Of a stretch of DNA of 64,000 bases, positions 21,897 through 33,922 are shown piece after piece. Position 1 is the first letter of the stretch; the number at the start of each line of letters is the position of its first letter. Both the position numbers and the translations under genes were made by a program. The DNA is from Serripes groenlandicus. Taxonomy: Eukaryota; Mollusca; Bivalvia; Cardiida; Cardiidae. The stretch covers positions 31,421,127 to 31,485,126 of the forward strand of contig JASEVX010000005.1 in NCBI GenBank assembly GCA_031761405.1, written 5' to 3'. Under the pieces are notes generated by a model that was given only the letters and a program-made list of their open reading frames with translations, was not told the DNA's origin and ran no database searches.

Positions 21897-22186
21897 AATA
21901 TTTTTGGAAGTTTACTTGTCAAGGTCTTGTTTTTATGGCATGATATTTTATATATTCCAAAATGCAGACAATAAACTTTTCATTCTGGTTAATTTGTAGT
22001 TTTATGGAATAATTGCAAAAGAGGAATTATCATGTCTACAGATATGTCACTTCAAAAAGATAAACTATGAGCCATAGAATTGGTAACCACCATTTCATCC
22101 ATTTTCAAAGCAAAACAGACATTTCTGCGGGATATTGCACTTACAGTCAATTTAACGCAGTAATGAGCATGCATAATGCATGTCTG

Positions 22187-22370
22187 ATTTTACCCTTTCC
22201 GACATACGGATGCTTTGTGATGCCTCTGCAGCAAAATATAACTTTTTAAAGCGTAGTGACCAATAGAGAAATTTCTCCTACTTATGAGTAATTTCACCTT
22301 TTGCCACAATGTTTTCAACTCTGTCCAAAAATTAAACTGTCATCTACAGTAATATTTTCAAAGTGGAATA
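22187..22370 (+). mobile_element. TTAA-MITE, subfamily B, right end lost
   Basis: Starts TTTTACCCTTTCCGACATAC; contains GCCTCTGCAGCAAAATATAAC and GAGTAATTTCACCTTTTGCC. Confidence 0.65.
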
Positions 22371-22464
22371 GAGCAGAGTGTAAATGTTATACCTTGTGCA
22401 CATTGAGCTGTCACTAGCATGTGACTGCACTGCCTGACAGGTCACTGAACATAATAGTTCTATG

Positions 22465-22685
22465 TTAACCCTTTCCCACCTGCCGTCGCTTTTTGTCGCC
22501 TCAGCAGCAGACACTTTTTGAAAACATTGTGACAAAAGAGGAAATTGCTCAAAACGAGCAATTTCCCCTTTTTGCCACAATGTTTTCAACTCTATTTAAT
22601 CATTAAACTCTCAGTTTTGGAGATTTTTGCAAATAGGCTTTCAAAGTCGTCTGCTGCAGAATTGTTGTATGTGGGAAAGAGTTAA
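22465..22685 (+). mobile_element. TTAA-MITE, subfamily B
   Basis: TTAA-bounded; centre GAAATTGCTC-AAAAC-GAGCAATTTC; end TATGTGGGAAAGAGTTAA. A degraded copy follows (22710-22824, ending GGGAAAGGGTTAA). Confidence 0.87.
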
Positions 22686-22918
22686 TGTTTCAGTATATAT
22701 GTATAGGAGATATGCATTTGAGACATCTGTGCCAGACATGTTCAAAGATTGTTAAATCTTCATTTATAGAGATTATGCATAGCATTCATGCCTTCATGAT
22801 TTGTTGTTTTTGGGAAAGGGTTAAATATCAAACAGACAGAAACTGTGTGATAAATTGGAAGCTGTAGCAGTTAATAGTAATAGTGCACACAATTGTAAAG
22901 TTGATTCAGGCTATTTTT

Positions 22919-24188
22919 AGCTCACCTGAGCTTTGCTCAAGGTGAGTTATTGTGATCGCCTTTTGTCCGGCGTCCGGCGTCCATCGTGCGTCGTGCGTCG
23001 TCCGTCGTCCGTCAACTTCTTCTCCTCAGTAACCAGTGGGTCAATTGGGATGAAACTTCACAGAAAGCATCCTCTCAATGACCTCACCAGATTTCCTTCA
23101 AATTTTTGGGATCCATGCAGAATTCTGGTTTCCATGGCAACGAAATGAAAAAAACTTCAAAAATCTTCTTCTCCCAAACTGGTTGGCAGATTTTCAAATA
23201 ATTTTGTAGAAATGTTCCTTGGATGACCCTCTATAAGATTCCTTCAAGCCATGTTGATTGGTCAAAAAACATGGCCGCCAGGGGGGGCGGGGCTATTTTG
23301 CCTTATATGGCTATAGTGAAAACTTAAAAAATCTTCTTCTCCGAAAGTGTTTGGCCGATTTTCAAATAATTTTGCAGAAATGTTCCTTGGATGACCCTCT
23401 ATCAGATTCCTTCAAGCCATGTTGATTGGTCAAAAAACATGGCCGCCAGGGGGCGGGGCTATTTTGCCTTATATGGCTATAGTGAAAACTTAAAAAATCT
23501 TCTCCTCCGAAAGTGTCAAGTCGATTTTCAAATAATTTTGTAGAAATGTTCCGTGGATGAGCCTCTATCAGATTCCTTCAAGCCATGTTGATTGGTTGAA
23601 AAACATGGGGGGGGGGGGGCTATTTTGCCTTATATGGCTATAGTGAAAACTTAAAAAATCTTCTTCTCCGAAAGTGTCAGGCCAATTTTCAAATAATTTT
23701 GTAGAAATGTTCCTTAAGTGACCCACTTTCAGATTCCTTCAAGCCATGTTGATTGGTAAAAAAACATGGCCACCAGGGGGGCAGGGCTATTTTGCCTTAT
23801 ATGGCTATAGTGAAAACTTAAAAAATCTTCTTCTCCGAAAGTGTCAGGTCGATTTTCAAATAATTTTGTAGAAATGTTCCTTGGATGACCCACTTTCAGA
23901 TTCCTTCAAGCCGTGTTGAATTGTAAAAAACATGGCCGCCAGTGGGCAGGGCTATTTTGCATTATATGGCTATAGTGAAAACTTAAAAAATCTTCTCCTC
24001 CAAAAGTGTCAGGCCGATTATCAAAAAAAATTATAGAAATGTTCCAAGGGTGACTGACCCTCTATCAGCCAATTCCTTCAAGCCAAGTTGATTGGTCAGA
24101 AACTATGGCCGCCATGGTGCTTATATAGTTAAAGTAAAAAAAAAAAAATCAGGTGAGCGATTCCAGGGCCATCATGGCCCTCTTGTTG
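22919..24188 (+). repeat. AGCTCACCTG-family repeat with tandem units
   Basis: Ends are AGCTCACCTGAG (followed by the hairpin mate GCTCAAGGTGAG) and ATCAGGTGAGCG-ATTCCAGGGCCATCATGGCC. Inside are about six 163-170-bp units, each with AAAAAATCTTCTTCTCC, TTTTCAAATAATTTTG and CATGGCCGCCAGG. A G9-type run sits near 23608. Not coding. Confidence 0.88.
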
Positions 24189-24195
24189 TATTATT

Positions 24196-24645
24196 ATACC
24201 CCCTTAGAAGAAGAGGGGGTATATAGGAGTCACTGTGTCAGTTTGTCTGTCTGTCTGTCTGTCGGTCAGAAGCCATATTTTGTCCGGCCTATTTCTTACA
24301 ATTAAACCACTGGGTGGAATTCAATAAAATGTTACATTAAACTTCTATACCAAGAGGAGATGTGCATGTCTTAAAGGGGTTACAATTGCATGTTATTTTA
24401 CAGAGTTATGGCCCTTTTACTTATTAAGTAAGCCATATTTTGTCCGGCCTATTTCTTACAAACTAATGGGTGGAATTCAATAAAATTTTACATGAAGCTT
24501 CTATACCAAGAGATGTGCATATCCTAAAGGGGTTACAATTGCATGTTATTTTACAGAGTTATGGCCCTTTTATTTATTAAGTTATGGTGTAGGTCAAGGT
24601 GCTGTTTAGGGGTATTTATCATCTTCAGTGATAGTTCTAGTTCTG
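24196..24645 (+). repeat. TATACCCCC-family dispersed repeat
   Basis: Starts with the hairpin ATACCCCCTTAG-AAGA-AGAGGGGGTAT, then (TCTG)n, two copies of an AGCCATATTTTGTCCGGCC unit, and ends GGGGTATTTATCATCTTCAG-TGATAGTTCTAGTT. The copy at 40207-40731 has the same tail. Confidence 0.75.
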
Positions 24646-24918
24646 TCTGCTATAGATGTTGATAAGTGAATTGCATTAAAGACTAGTGGAAACATTATGT
24701 AGAATGTGTCATAATATTAGCACCTGTGATGAACCACTCAAACTAGAAAGGGCTTACCCTGAACTCTACTGATGTTTGTATCATTGACTCTACCAATTCT
24801 TTATTTCTTGATCAATTCAATAACAATTTACACTTCATGGGCTAATTGTGTTAGATAAAAATTTGATTCTTAAATGGCAAACACTATTCTTGATTTCGAT
24901 TTTCATTGTTTCATTTTT

Positions 24919-25060
24919 AGATCGACTTTTGAAAAAACGAGAGTTATTATCATGACCCTGGCGTCGTTGTGGGTGGCGGCGGCGTGGTTGTTTAGCTCTT
25001 CTTTTTTTTTTTCCTCCCCATCAGTCAAGCGTCTGTGCCGTATGCGGTGATCTTGTTTAA
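24919..25060 (+). repeat. Dispersed repeat with GACCCTGGCGTC motif
   Basis: Diverged copy of the 21061 repeat: AGATCGACTTTTG, TTATCATGACCCTGG, GTGCCGTATGCGGTGATCTTG. Confidence 0.6.
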
Positions 25061-25194
25061 CTTCGAGTCAAAATATATAAAAAATGTAACTTGCCGGTAG
25101 TTTGGGACATTTGAATTATTTGTAATTAATTTGTCTGGATTCTATGGTCATTAATTAAGGGGCATAATGCAAGAGAACACCGGGAGTGAAATTT

Positions 25195-25383
25195 ATCTTT
25201 TCCCACATTCAACAGTCTGCATTCCACAGACAACTTTAAAAACATCTCCGCAAATATCTGGAAATACTCTAAATGAAAAATATAATTATTGAATAGAGTT
25301 GAAAAAGGTGCAGTTGTTCATTATGAGCACTATGTTTTAAGACGGAAATGGGTCAAAAGGCACCTGTATTTGGGGAAAGGTTG
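25195..25383 (-). mobile_element. TTAA-MITE, degenerate
   Basis: Starts CTTTTCCCACATTCAACAG; has ATTATTGAATAGAGTTGAAAA; ends TTTGGGGAAAGG. Confidence 0.55.
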
Positions 25384-25414
25384 GACCTCGATTTTTTTTT
25401 CTGGAATTACTGAT

Positions 25415-26060
25415 ATTATCAAAGTACTCAAAGTGAACTATTGCGACCACCTTTTGTGCGTCTACCGACGTAGACAATAACCTTGTGAACATTCTACATG
25501 CAACAGTTTGCATTCAATCTTCATGAAAGTTTATCAGAACATACATCTCCATCAAAAACAAGGTCACAGGGTCAAATTAAAGGAAAATCTTGAGAACACT
25601 CTGGAAACATGTTGAAGTTTTGTCAACATGATTTTCTTGATGATATCTATTGGCCATTAATTTGAATAAGGGTCAAGTTGGGTCAAAAGCAAGGCCATTG
25701 GCCAAATTGAATAGAAATCAGTTAACACTAGTTATTAGCTTACCTTACCGTAAAATGAGTAATTGTGATTGACTATCTGGTTGTCATAATTAACCCTATC
25801 CCACCTGCAGACGCATTTTGACGCAATAGCATTAGACGACTTTGGAAAACATTGTGGCTGAAGGTGAAATTGCTCATGATGAGCAATTTCTCCTTTGGCC
25901 AAAATGTTTTCATCTTTATTTAACAATTAAGTTATCTCTTATGAAATTTTTTCAGGTTTTTGCTACTATGTTTTCAAAGTCGTCTGCTGCAGATTTGTTG
26001 TTTGTGGGAAAGGGGATTAACTCAGGGAAGAGATTCAGGGCCATTATGGCCCTCTTGTTG
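25415..26060 (+). repeat. AGCTCACCTG-family repeat, split by a MITE
   Basis: Left part has AAAGTGAACTATTGCGACCACC and (AAGGTCA)-type motifs; the tail GAGATTCAGGGCCATTATGG-CCCTCTTGTTG lies right of the MITE at 25790-26020. Confidence 0.6.
25790..26020 (+). mobile_element. TTAA-MITE, subfamily B
   Basis: TTAA-bounded; centre GAAATTGCTCATGATGAGCAATTTC; end TTTGTGGGAAAGGGGATTAA. Inserted in the repeat 25415-26060. Confidence 0.88.
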
Positions 26061-26084
26061 CAAAATATTAATAATTGAGAATTC

Positions 26085-26315
26085 TTAACCCTTTCCCTCA
26101 TATAGACGCTTTCTGACACCTCTGCAGCAGACGGCTATTTGAAAACATAGTGACAAAAAAAAGAAATTGCACAAAACGTGCAATTTCTCCTTTTGCCACA
26201 ATGTTTTCCACTTTTTGTCATAGGTTATCCAATCAATTATGGAGATTTTCTATGTTTTGACAAAATACGTTCAAAGTCGTCTGCTGCAGAATTGTCGTAT
26301 GAGGGAAAGGGTTAA
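26085..26315 (+). mobile_element. TTAA-MITE, subfamily A, full length
   Basis: TTAA-bounded; centre GAAATTGCAC-AAAAC-GTGCAATTTC; right end TCGTATGAGGGAAAGGGTTAA. Confidence 0.93.
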
Positions 26316-26844
26316 GCAACAACCCATGACATGTAGCTAGCCTTAGATTAGGACATTTAATAATATCTAGTTTGTGAAGTAAAGAATAAACTCTCAAGAT
26401 CATAAATTTTCAGAATTTTTCAAATTAAGATTCCTCAAGAGATAATATCAGCAAGAAATGAATTATTCCAAAACTAGATATAAGTTCTAATACATTATGT
26501 ACATCAATGCAGAATTAAGTAAGCAAGCTAAATAGACCCTCAACAGCTTTATAATCCAGACATCTGATGTAATCTATTACCTAAAAAAAATAGCTTAGAC
26601 AAGATTGTAATGTAATTTGTACTACATGCACTTCCGAGAATCCGCATAATTTGAGGGACGGGCACAGATTCTTGTGTTATCTTGTTGCTAGCTGTCAACG
26701 TTTGACATATTAAATGTATCAAAATGCATTCCTAATAAATTGAATTGTCAGGAAAAGATACATTTTTCCTTAAAAAAGAAAGATTTGCAGTATGTCTGTT
26801 TCTGTTGTTTAAATGAAAAATTATGCAAATTTGTGAACAGCATT

Positions 26845-26927
26845 ATTTCTCAGGGAAAATAATGGTGCTATATTTTTTAAGTCATCTGCTGCAGAGGAGT
26901 CAAAATGCGTCTGTATGAGGGTAAGCA
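26845..26927 (-). mobile_element. TTAA-MITE fragment
   Basis: Short-arm end only: CATCTGCTGCAGAGGAGTC and GCGTCTGTATGAGGG. Confidence 0.5.
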
Positions 26928-26992
26928 ATATAATAGCACATCTAGTAGACGTTGATATTGATTCAAAACATCACAACTCATAGAAAACTGTG

Positions 26993-27168
26993 TTAACCCT
27001 TTCCCTCATATAGACGCTTTCTGACGCCTCTGCAGCAGACAGCTATTTGAAAACATAGTGACAAAAGAAGTAAATGAAAGGTTGATTAATGAAAAAACTT
27101 GAAAACATTTTGCCGAAAGGAGAAATTGCTCATCAGAAAGCGTCAGAGTGTATGTGGGAAAGTATTAA
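26993..27168. mobile_element. TTAA-MITE chimera with two short arms
   Basis: Left half is subfamily A short arm (CATATAGACGCTTTCTGACG to GACAAAAGAAG). The right half is a B long-arm remnant ending in a second short-arm tip (AGAAAGCGTCAGAGTGTATGTGGG). TTAA at the left, ATTAA at the right. Confidence 0.7.
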
Positions 27169-28139
27169 GTAATTATTGAAATTTTATACTTACATTCATA
27201 CATTAGGATATAAGCAATCACCATGTCCATCCCATTTTTGTACCATGGCTATAACTTTACAACCCCATTTTCCGGTTGATATCCCAACAAGTTAATGCAT
27301 TTTGTTTTTTTTAGTGCCAGAGCATTTGACAGTATGATACTGTAAACATGGATACTCCGGAACCAGCACATTAATTTTTAGCAAATATTCCACAGATTCA
27401 TGTGCTTTCATTGACATTTTATACAATCTACGAATATTAAGACATCTCTGACCTGAAATTGAATTTAGGAATGGAGAGCTACTGTAGAAAGAGATATTTG
27501 AAGTAATTCTGCTGCCGATATTGTTATAAGACTTCAACAATAGGGATTGGTTTCAGCCTTGTTTTAAATGAGACTGTCTTCGGAATTATTGCCTACTAAA
27601 GCAATTGGCTTTGATGATCCCCTTGATCAAAATTAATCCTTGGTTCAAAGATTACTCATGATCTTGACCCACGGGTCACCTGGACACACTGCTGGGGTAT
27701 TAGTCCTAGTTTTATCTGTTTTAATTTGGCATTCTTTTCTCTTTTATAATTTCATCTTGGAAAAGTTTCAAGGAGTGTATAGTAGATACTTGGGTTAGGC
27801 CCTGATGGAATGTACTGAGACATTTAGATTTCATCTCTCCCTTGAGATTCAATTGAAAGCTTTGTAACAACAAACTGAAGCTGTTTCTCATTATGAGTAA
27901 TTGATTTTAATGCCCTTCCTCATCCTCCCTGGATGAGTTTTTTTTGGAAATGCAGTGTTAGCTTTAATTGTTTGGCACTTTCAAGATCTTTAAAATTGGC
28001 AATAAAAGTTGACCAGTTGGAGAGACGTGGCTTTCATATTGAGCACGACATATTGTGTTAAATATATCTATTGTTTCAATTTAGTTGCTGACTAGGAAAT
28101 TCGTGTTACACAATTACATTTTGTATCTTCACAATAAAG

Positions 28140-28265
28140 CTTTAACCTTTTCTAACCTATAGACGCTTTCTGACACATATATGCAGGAGACATTTCAGTA
28201 ATTATACTCTTTTTTTTTTTTATACCCCTGGAATCACCGATTCTGTGGGCATCTAGTTTTTGGCC

Positions 28266-28297
<32 letters not shown>

Positions 28298-28564
28298 GAA
28301 AAAAACTTTAACCTTGACCAATACTTTTGAACCATAACGGCTACCATATTTCACATGTGTATTCCTTGTGCCATGACCTTTCTGTCAGTACCAAAATGTT
28401 TGACCTTGTGACCTTGACCTTTGACCTATATGTTGCCATTCGGGGGGGGGGGGGCATCAGTGTTTCACAAACACATCTTGTTTTTAAAGAATTTCCATGT
28501 ATTTGCATCATGGGTTTTCAAAGTCGTCTGGTACAGTTTTTTTGTATGTGAAAAAGGGAGGTAA
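28140..28564 (+). mobile_element. TTAA-MITE, degenerate, split by a repeat
   Basis: Left part TTTAACCTTTTCTAACC-TATAGACGC to about 28214; right part CATGGGTTTTCAAAGTCGTC to GAAAAAGGGAGGTAA. The insert is 28215-28486. Confidence 0.6.
28215..28486 (+). repeat. TATACCCC-type dispersed repeat with (TCTG)n
   Basis: TATACCCCTGGAATCACCG, then GTCTGTCTG repeats, TTGACCTTGTGACCTTGACC, a G14 run, and an ACACATCTTGTTTT tail. Confidence 0.65.
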
Positions 28565-28632
28565 ATAACAGATGTAAGATAACAATTATACACAATGTTT
28601 TCTGTAATAAATGTCTGGTCGCTTACATTAAG

Positions 28633-28856
28633 TTAACCATTTCCCTCATATAGACGCTTTCTGACGTCTCTTCTGCAGACAGCTTTTTGTAAACATAGTG
28701 ACAAAAGAAGAAATTACTCAAAACGAGCAATTTCTCCTTTTGCCACAATGTTTTCCACTTTTAGTCAAAGGTTATCCATTCAATTATAGACATTTTCTAT
28801 TTTTTGACAAAATATGTTCGTCTGCTGCAGAATTGTCGTATGAGGGAAAGGGTTAG
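28633..28856 (+). mobile_element. TTAA-MITE, subfamily A
   Basis: Starts TTAACCATTTCCCTCATATAG; centre GAAATTACTC-AAAAC-GAGCAATTTC; right end GGGAAAGGGTTAG followed by TTAA. Confidence 0.88.
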
Positions 28857-28895
28857 TTAACCTAAGTAACTTTTTAGGTCACAAGTTGTTATCAA

Positions 28896-29290
28896 GCTGC
28901 GTCACGCTATGATACGCTGTAACACGTTGTACTACGTTATGAGCTGCGTTATGCTATGATACGCTGTAACACGTTGTACTACATTATGAGCTGCGTTATG
29001 CTATGATACGCTGTAACACGTTGTACTACGTTATGAGCTGCGTCATGCTATGATACGCTGTAACACATTGTACTACGTTATGAGCTGCGTTATGCTATGA
29101 TACGCTGTAACACGTTGTACTACGTTATGAGCTGCGTTATGCTATGATACGCTGTAACACATTGTTCTACGTTATGAGCTGCGTTATGCTATGATACGCT
29201 GTAACACGTTGTACTACGTTATGAGCTGCGTTATGCTATGATACGCTGTAACACGTTGTACTACGTTATGAGCTGCGTTATGCTAGGATG
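28896..29290. repeat. Minisatellite, 47-bp unit, 8 copies
   Basis: GCTGCGTTATGCTATGATAC starts units at 28896, 28943, 28990 and every 47 bp to 29225, with a partial unit at 29272. Units are nearly identical. An indel-ridden version follows the assembly gap (about 31709-32010). Confidence 0.94.
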
Positions 29291-29684
29291 TTTTACCATG
29301 TACAACATTGTGCTAAGATTTGGTTTGTTGTGGTATGCTATATATGATACACTCTGTCGGGTCAATGTATTGTAATAATTTCAACAGTCTTGGTAGAGGG
29401 TCAACAATGCCTGACATATGCGAGTCATAACGAAGCACAGCGTGGCACAATGAGGCAATAGCGTGCGGTAGCGAGACATAACCTGACTTTGATATTTGTT
29501 GTCACCTTTTAAAGTTTGTCACAACGGAAATACAACTAGGCGACAGCGTGGCTAGGACGTGGCAACAAAGTGGCACCCCGCTGAAATTTCCAAATAGTTG
29601 GTGTCAGAAACGGAGTACAACTGCGAGGTCAAAACGTGACACTATGACTGGGGCATTAGGGCATACAGTAAATTAGTAGCACTG

Positions 29685-29880
29685 CAGAGCTCTAGAGATA
29701 AGGGGTATTTTTCAAATTTTAAAATCCTTATTGACATTCAAACCCTATGTTGTGGGTACTCAAAAGAATCGTCTCAGTGAGACGATTCTTTTTGAGTACC
29801 CACAACATAGGATTTGGTTGAGTAATAAGAGAAATATTGTGGGAAAAAGACCTGTTCACTCCCTCGTATCTAGTCCTCTG
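29685..29880. mobile_element. hAT-like foldback element
   Basis: Left end CAGAGCTCTAGAGATAAGG; right end CGTATCTAGTCCTCTG. A palindrome near 29746-29813 runs from CCTATGTTGTGGGTACTC through GACGATTC to GAGTACCCACAACATAGG. CAGAG ends are typical of hAT elements (inference). Confidence 0.8.
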
Positions 29881-30148
29881 GTTGGTGCCACTGATCATGC
29901 AACATGTTGACCAGTTCAGTTGATGTAACATTTATGTCGAGTACCGGATCAATTGTCTCCAGTGTGGATAACCAATATCTCAGAGAGAAGATAAAAGTTT
30001 GGGATAATGTAGAGCTGTGAATGGTAATTCCTTGATGGTGCTAATGTGCTTGCTCCCAAATTACAAACCATGGTTGCCAAGCTTTTAAACCATTCATCAT
30101 TATGTACACTCATCCATTTTAACTCTTTCCTTTAGTTTGTTCGGTCTT

Positions 30149-30378
30149 TTAACCCTTTGCGTCATATAGACGCTTTCTGACACTTGCAGCAGACGGCTTT
30201 TTGCAAGCATTGTGATAAAAGAAGAAATTGCTCAAAATGAGCAATTTCTCCTTTTGCCACATTATGTTTTCCACTTTTAGTCATTGGTTATCCATTCAAT
30301 TAAAGAGATTTTCTATTTTTTTACAAAATATGTTCAAAGTCATCTGCTGCAGAATTGTCGTATGAGGGAAAGGCTTAA
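30149..30378 (+). mobile_element. TTAA-MITE, subfamily A, full length
   Basis: TTAA-bounded; centre GAAATTGCTC-AAAAT-GAGCAATTTC; end GTATGAGGGAAAGGCTTAA. Confidence 0.9.
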
Positions 30379-30406
30379 TGCCTCTGTTGAAAATAGGAGT
30401 CATTGT

Positions 30407-30629
30407 TTCAACCCTAATTCCCACATACGGAAGCTTTCTGAAACAGACGACTTTTCAAAACATTGTGATAAAAAGAAGAAATTGCTCATGATGAGCAATT
30501 TCTAATTTTGCCACAATGCTTCCACTTTTAGTCTGTGATTATCCATTCAATTATAGGGATTTTCCATTTATTGACAAAATGTGTTCAAAGTAGTCTGCTG
30601 CAGATTTCTTGTACGTGGGAAAGGGTAAA
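30407..30629 (+). mobile_element. TTAA-MITE, subfamily B
   Basis: Starts TTCAACCCTAATTCCCACATAC; centre GAAATTGCTCATGATGAGCAATTTC; end GTACGTGGGAAAGGGTAAA. A right-half fragment of another copy follows (30722-30868). Confidence 0.82.
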
Positions 30630-30963
30630 TCCCTACAATGACATGGAAGCCCTCTTGCTGATGACTTGTGGAAAAATAGAGAAATTAGAACCAGGCAGTC
30701 TGATCATGATCGGTTAGCTGTTACGAGAAAATTTATGCTTTTGCTACAATATGTTTTTAACTTTTAAGTAATTATCGTAACCTTTATTTGCAGAGGTTTT
30801 CCATATACTTTTCAGTAGATCATTTTGAAGTCATCTGCTGCAGAGTTGTTGTATGTTGGCAACGGTTTGATTCCCTACAATGATATGGATGCCTTGTGGA
30901 AAATAGAGCAATTAGAACCAGGCAGTCTGATCATGATCGGTTCCCTGTTTGCCATCTAGCAAA

Positions 30964-31194
30964 TTAACGCTTTCCCTCATACGACAATTTTGCAGCAGAT
31001 GCATTTAAACATATTTTGTCAAGAAATTAGAAAATCTCTATAATTGAATGGATAACCTATGACTAAAAGTGGAAAACATTGTGGCAAAAGGGGAAATTGC
31101 TCGTTTTGAGCAATTTCTTCTTTTGTCACTATGTTTTCAAAAAGCTGTCTGCTGCACAGGCGTCAGAAAGTGTCTATATGAGGGAAAGGGTTAA
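30964..31194 (-). mobile_element. TTAA-MITE, subfamily A, full length
   Basis: TTAA-bounded, long arm first; centre GAAATTGCTC-GTTTT-GAGCAATTTC; end TATATGAGGGAAAGGGTTAA. Confidence 0.92.
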
Positions 31195-31405
31195 GCATTT
31201 TCTTTATCTGTTTATGACAAAATATATTATACTCTATACATGTGTGATTTGATTGTACTGTATTCATCTTGCATCCACTATTGAACGTCTTTTGTATGAC
31301 GCCGCCTAGATGTTATACTTTTTCCTCAGTTGTTTTCAGAGCAGATATCTTCACAAAAATATCACATCATATAAATTGTTAATGCGACGTGCCAATCAAT
31401 TTCTT

Positions 31406-31605
31406 NNNNNNNNNNNNNNNNNNNNNNNNNNNNNNNNNNNNNNNNNNNNNNNNNNNNNNNNNNNNNNNNNNNNNNNNNNNNNNNNNNNNNNNNNNNNNNN
31501 NNNNNNNNNNNNNNNNNNNNNNNNNNNNNNNNNNNNNNNNNNNNNNNNNNNNNNNNNNNNNNNNNNNNNNNNNNNNNNNNNNNNNNNNNNNNNNNNNNNN
31601 NNNNN
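31406..31605. other. Assembly gap, 200 N
   Basis: A run of exactly 200 N, a conventional placeholder length. It separates two copies of the same 2.6-kb segment, so no unique sequence need be missing. Confidence 0.99.
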
Positions 31606-32866
31606 CTATTTTTTGACAAAATATGTTCGTCTGCCTGCAGAATTGTCGTATGAGGGAAAGTGGTTAGTTAACCTAAGTAACTTTTGTAGGTCACTAGTTG
31701 TTATCCAAGCTAGCGCGTCACGCTATGATACGCTGTACACACGTTGTACTACGTTATGAGCTGCGTTATGCTATGATACGCTGTAACACGTTGTCTACAT
31801 TATGAGCTGCGGTTATGCTTTGATACGCTGTAACACGTACTAGCTTATGAGAGCGTCATGCTATGATACGCTGTAAACATTGTACTACGTATGAGCTAGT
31901 CGTTATGCTATGATACGCTGTAACACGTTTGTACTACGTTATGAGCTGCGTTATGCTATGATACGCTGTAACACGTTGTACTACTTATGAGCTGCGTTAG
32001 GCTAGGATATTTTACCATGTACAACATTGTGCTAAGATTGGTTTGTTGTGGTATGCTATATATGATACACTCTGTCGGGTCAATGTATTGAATATTTTTC
32101 AACAGTCTTGGTAGAGGGTCAACATGCCTAGACATATGGATCATAACGAGGCACAGCGTGGCACAATGAGGCAATAGCGAGGCGGTAGCGAGACATAACC
32201 TGACTTTGATATTGGTTGTCCCTTTTAAAGTTTGTCACAAACGGAAATACAACTAGGCGACAGCGTGGCCTAGGACCGTGGCAAACAGAAGTGGTCCACC
32301 CGCTGAATTTCAAAATAGTGGGTGTCAGGAAACGGAGTACACGCGAGGTCAAAACGTGACACTATGACTGGGGCATTAGGGAATACAGAAATTAGTATCA
32401 CTCAGAGCCTCTAGATAAGGGGTATTTTAATTTTAAAATCCTTATTTGACATTCAAACCCTATGTTGTGGGTACCTCAAAAGAATCATCTCAGTTAGACG
32501 ATTCTTTTTGAGTACCCACAACATAGGATTTGGTTGAGTATAGAGAATATTGTGGAAAAAGACTGTTCACTCCCTCGTATCTAGTCCCTCTGGGTGGGCC
32601 ACTGATCATGCAACATGTTGACTCAGTTCAGTTTGATGTAACATTTATGTCGGAGTACTGGATCAAATTGTCTCCAGTTGGATAAACAATATCTCAGAGA
32701 GAAGAAAAAAAGTTTGGATAATGTAGCAGCTGTGAATGGTAAATCCTTGATGGTGCTAATGTGCTTGCTCCCAAATTACAAACCCATGGTTGCCAAGCTT
32801 TTAAACCATTAATCATTAAGTAACTCATCCATTTTAAAACCTTTTCCTTTATTTTGTTCCGGTCTT

Positions 32867-33092
32867 TTAACCCTTCCCTCCATATAGACGCTTCGGACAC
32901 CCTGCAGCAGATGGCTTTTTGCAAGCATAGTGATAAAGAAGAATTGCTCAAAATGAGCAATTTCTCTTTTTGCCACATTACGTGTCCACTTTTAGTCATT
33001 GGTTACCATTCAATTAAAGAGATTTTCTATTTTTTTACAAAATATGTTCAAAGTCATCTGCTGCAGAATTGTCGTATGAGGGAAGGGCTTAA
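32867..33092 (+). mobile_element. TTAA-MITE, subfamily A (duplicate copy)
   Basis: Counterpart of 30149-30378 with scattered indels (CCCTTCCCTCCATATAGACG start, GAAGGGCTTAA end). Confidence 0.85.
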
Positions 33093-33119
33093 GCCTCTGT
33101 TGAAAATAGGAGTCATTGT

Positions 33120-33347
33120 TTCAACCCTAATTCCCACATACGGAAGGCTTTTCTTAAGCAGACGACTTTTCCAAAACATTGTGTAAAAGAAGAAAATTGC
33201 TCATGATGAGCAATTACTAATTTTGCCACATGCCTTTCCACTTTTAGTCTGTGATTATCCATTGATTCAATTATAGGGATTTTCCATTTATTGACAAAAT
33301 GTGTACAAAGTAGTCCTGCTGCAGATTCTTGTACATGGAAAGGGTAA
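33120..33347 (+). mobile_element. TTAA-MITE, subfamily B (duplicate copy)
   Basis: Counterpart of 30407-30629; GAAAATTGCTCATGATGAGC centre, GTACATGGAAAGGGTAAA end. Confidence 0.8.
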
Positions 33348-33692
33348 ATCCCTACAATGACATGGAAGCCCTCTTGCTGATGACTTGTGGAAAAATAGAG
33401 AAAATTAGAACCAGGCAGTCTGATCATGATCGGTTAGCTGTTGAGAAAATTTTTGCTTTTGCTACAATATGTTAGAACTTTTAAGTAATTATCGTAACCT
33501 TTATTTGCAGATTTACGTTTTCCATAATACTTTTCAGAGATTATTTTGAAGTCATCTGCTGCAGAGTTGTTGTATGTGGCAACGGATTGATTCCTACAAT
33601 GATATGGATGCCTTGTGGAAAATAGAGAAATCTATACAGGCGGCGAGGGGCAGTCTGATCCATGATCGGTTGACAGTTTGCCAACTAGCAAA

Positions 33693-33922
33693 TTAACCCT
33701 TTCCTCATACGACAATTTTGCAGCAGACGCATTTGAACATATTTTGTCAAGGAAAAATAGAAATCCTCTGATAATTGAATGGATAACCTATGCTAAAGTG
33801 GAAAACATTGTGGCAAAAGGAGTAATTTGCTCGTTTTGAGCTATTTCTTCGTTGTCACTATGTTTTTAAAAAGCTGTCTGCAGCAGAGGCGTCAGAAGTG
33901 TGATACTGAGTTAAAGGGTTAA
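33693..33922 (-). mobile_element. TTAA-MITE, subfamily A (duplicate copy)
   Basis: Counterpart of 30964-31194; centre reads AGTAATTTGCTCGTTTTGAGC with an extra T; end ACTGAGTTAAAGGGTTAA. Confidence 0.85.

Larger units (their letters stand above)
28796..31405. repeat. Segment repeated after the gap
   Basis: These 2.6 kb recur, in the same order and with many single-base indels, at 31606-34136. See the gap and duplicate entries; likely one genomic locus represented twice. Confidence 0.88.

Noticed and set aside
22919..24188. CRISPR-like array of 160-bp repeats
   Set aside because: Units are long, directly abutting, and share no short-repeat/unique-spacer pattern; the context is an animal intron.
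27292..27540. 82-codon frame on the minus strand
   Set aside because: No recognisable domain, no neighbouring splice-compatible exons, and the length is within chance for AT-rich sequence.
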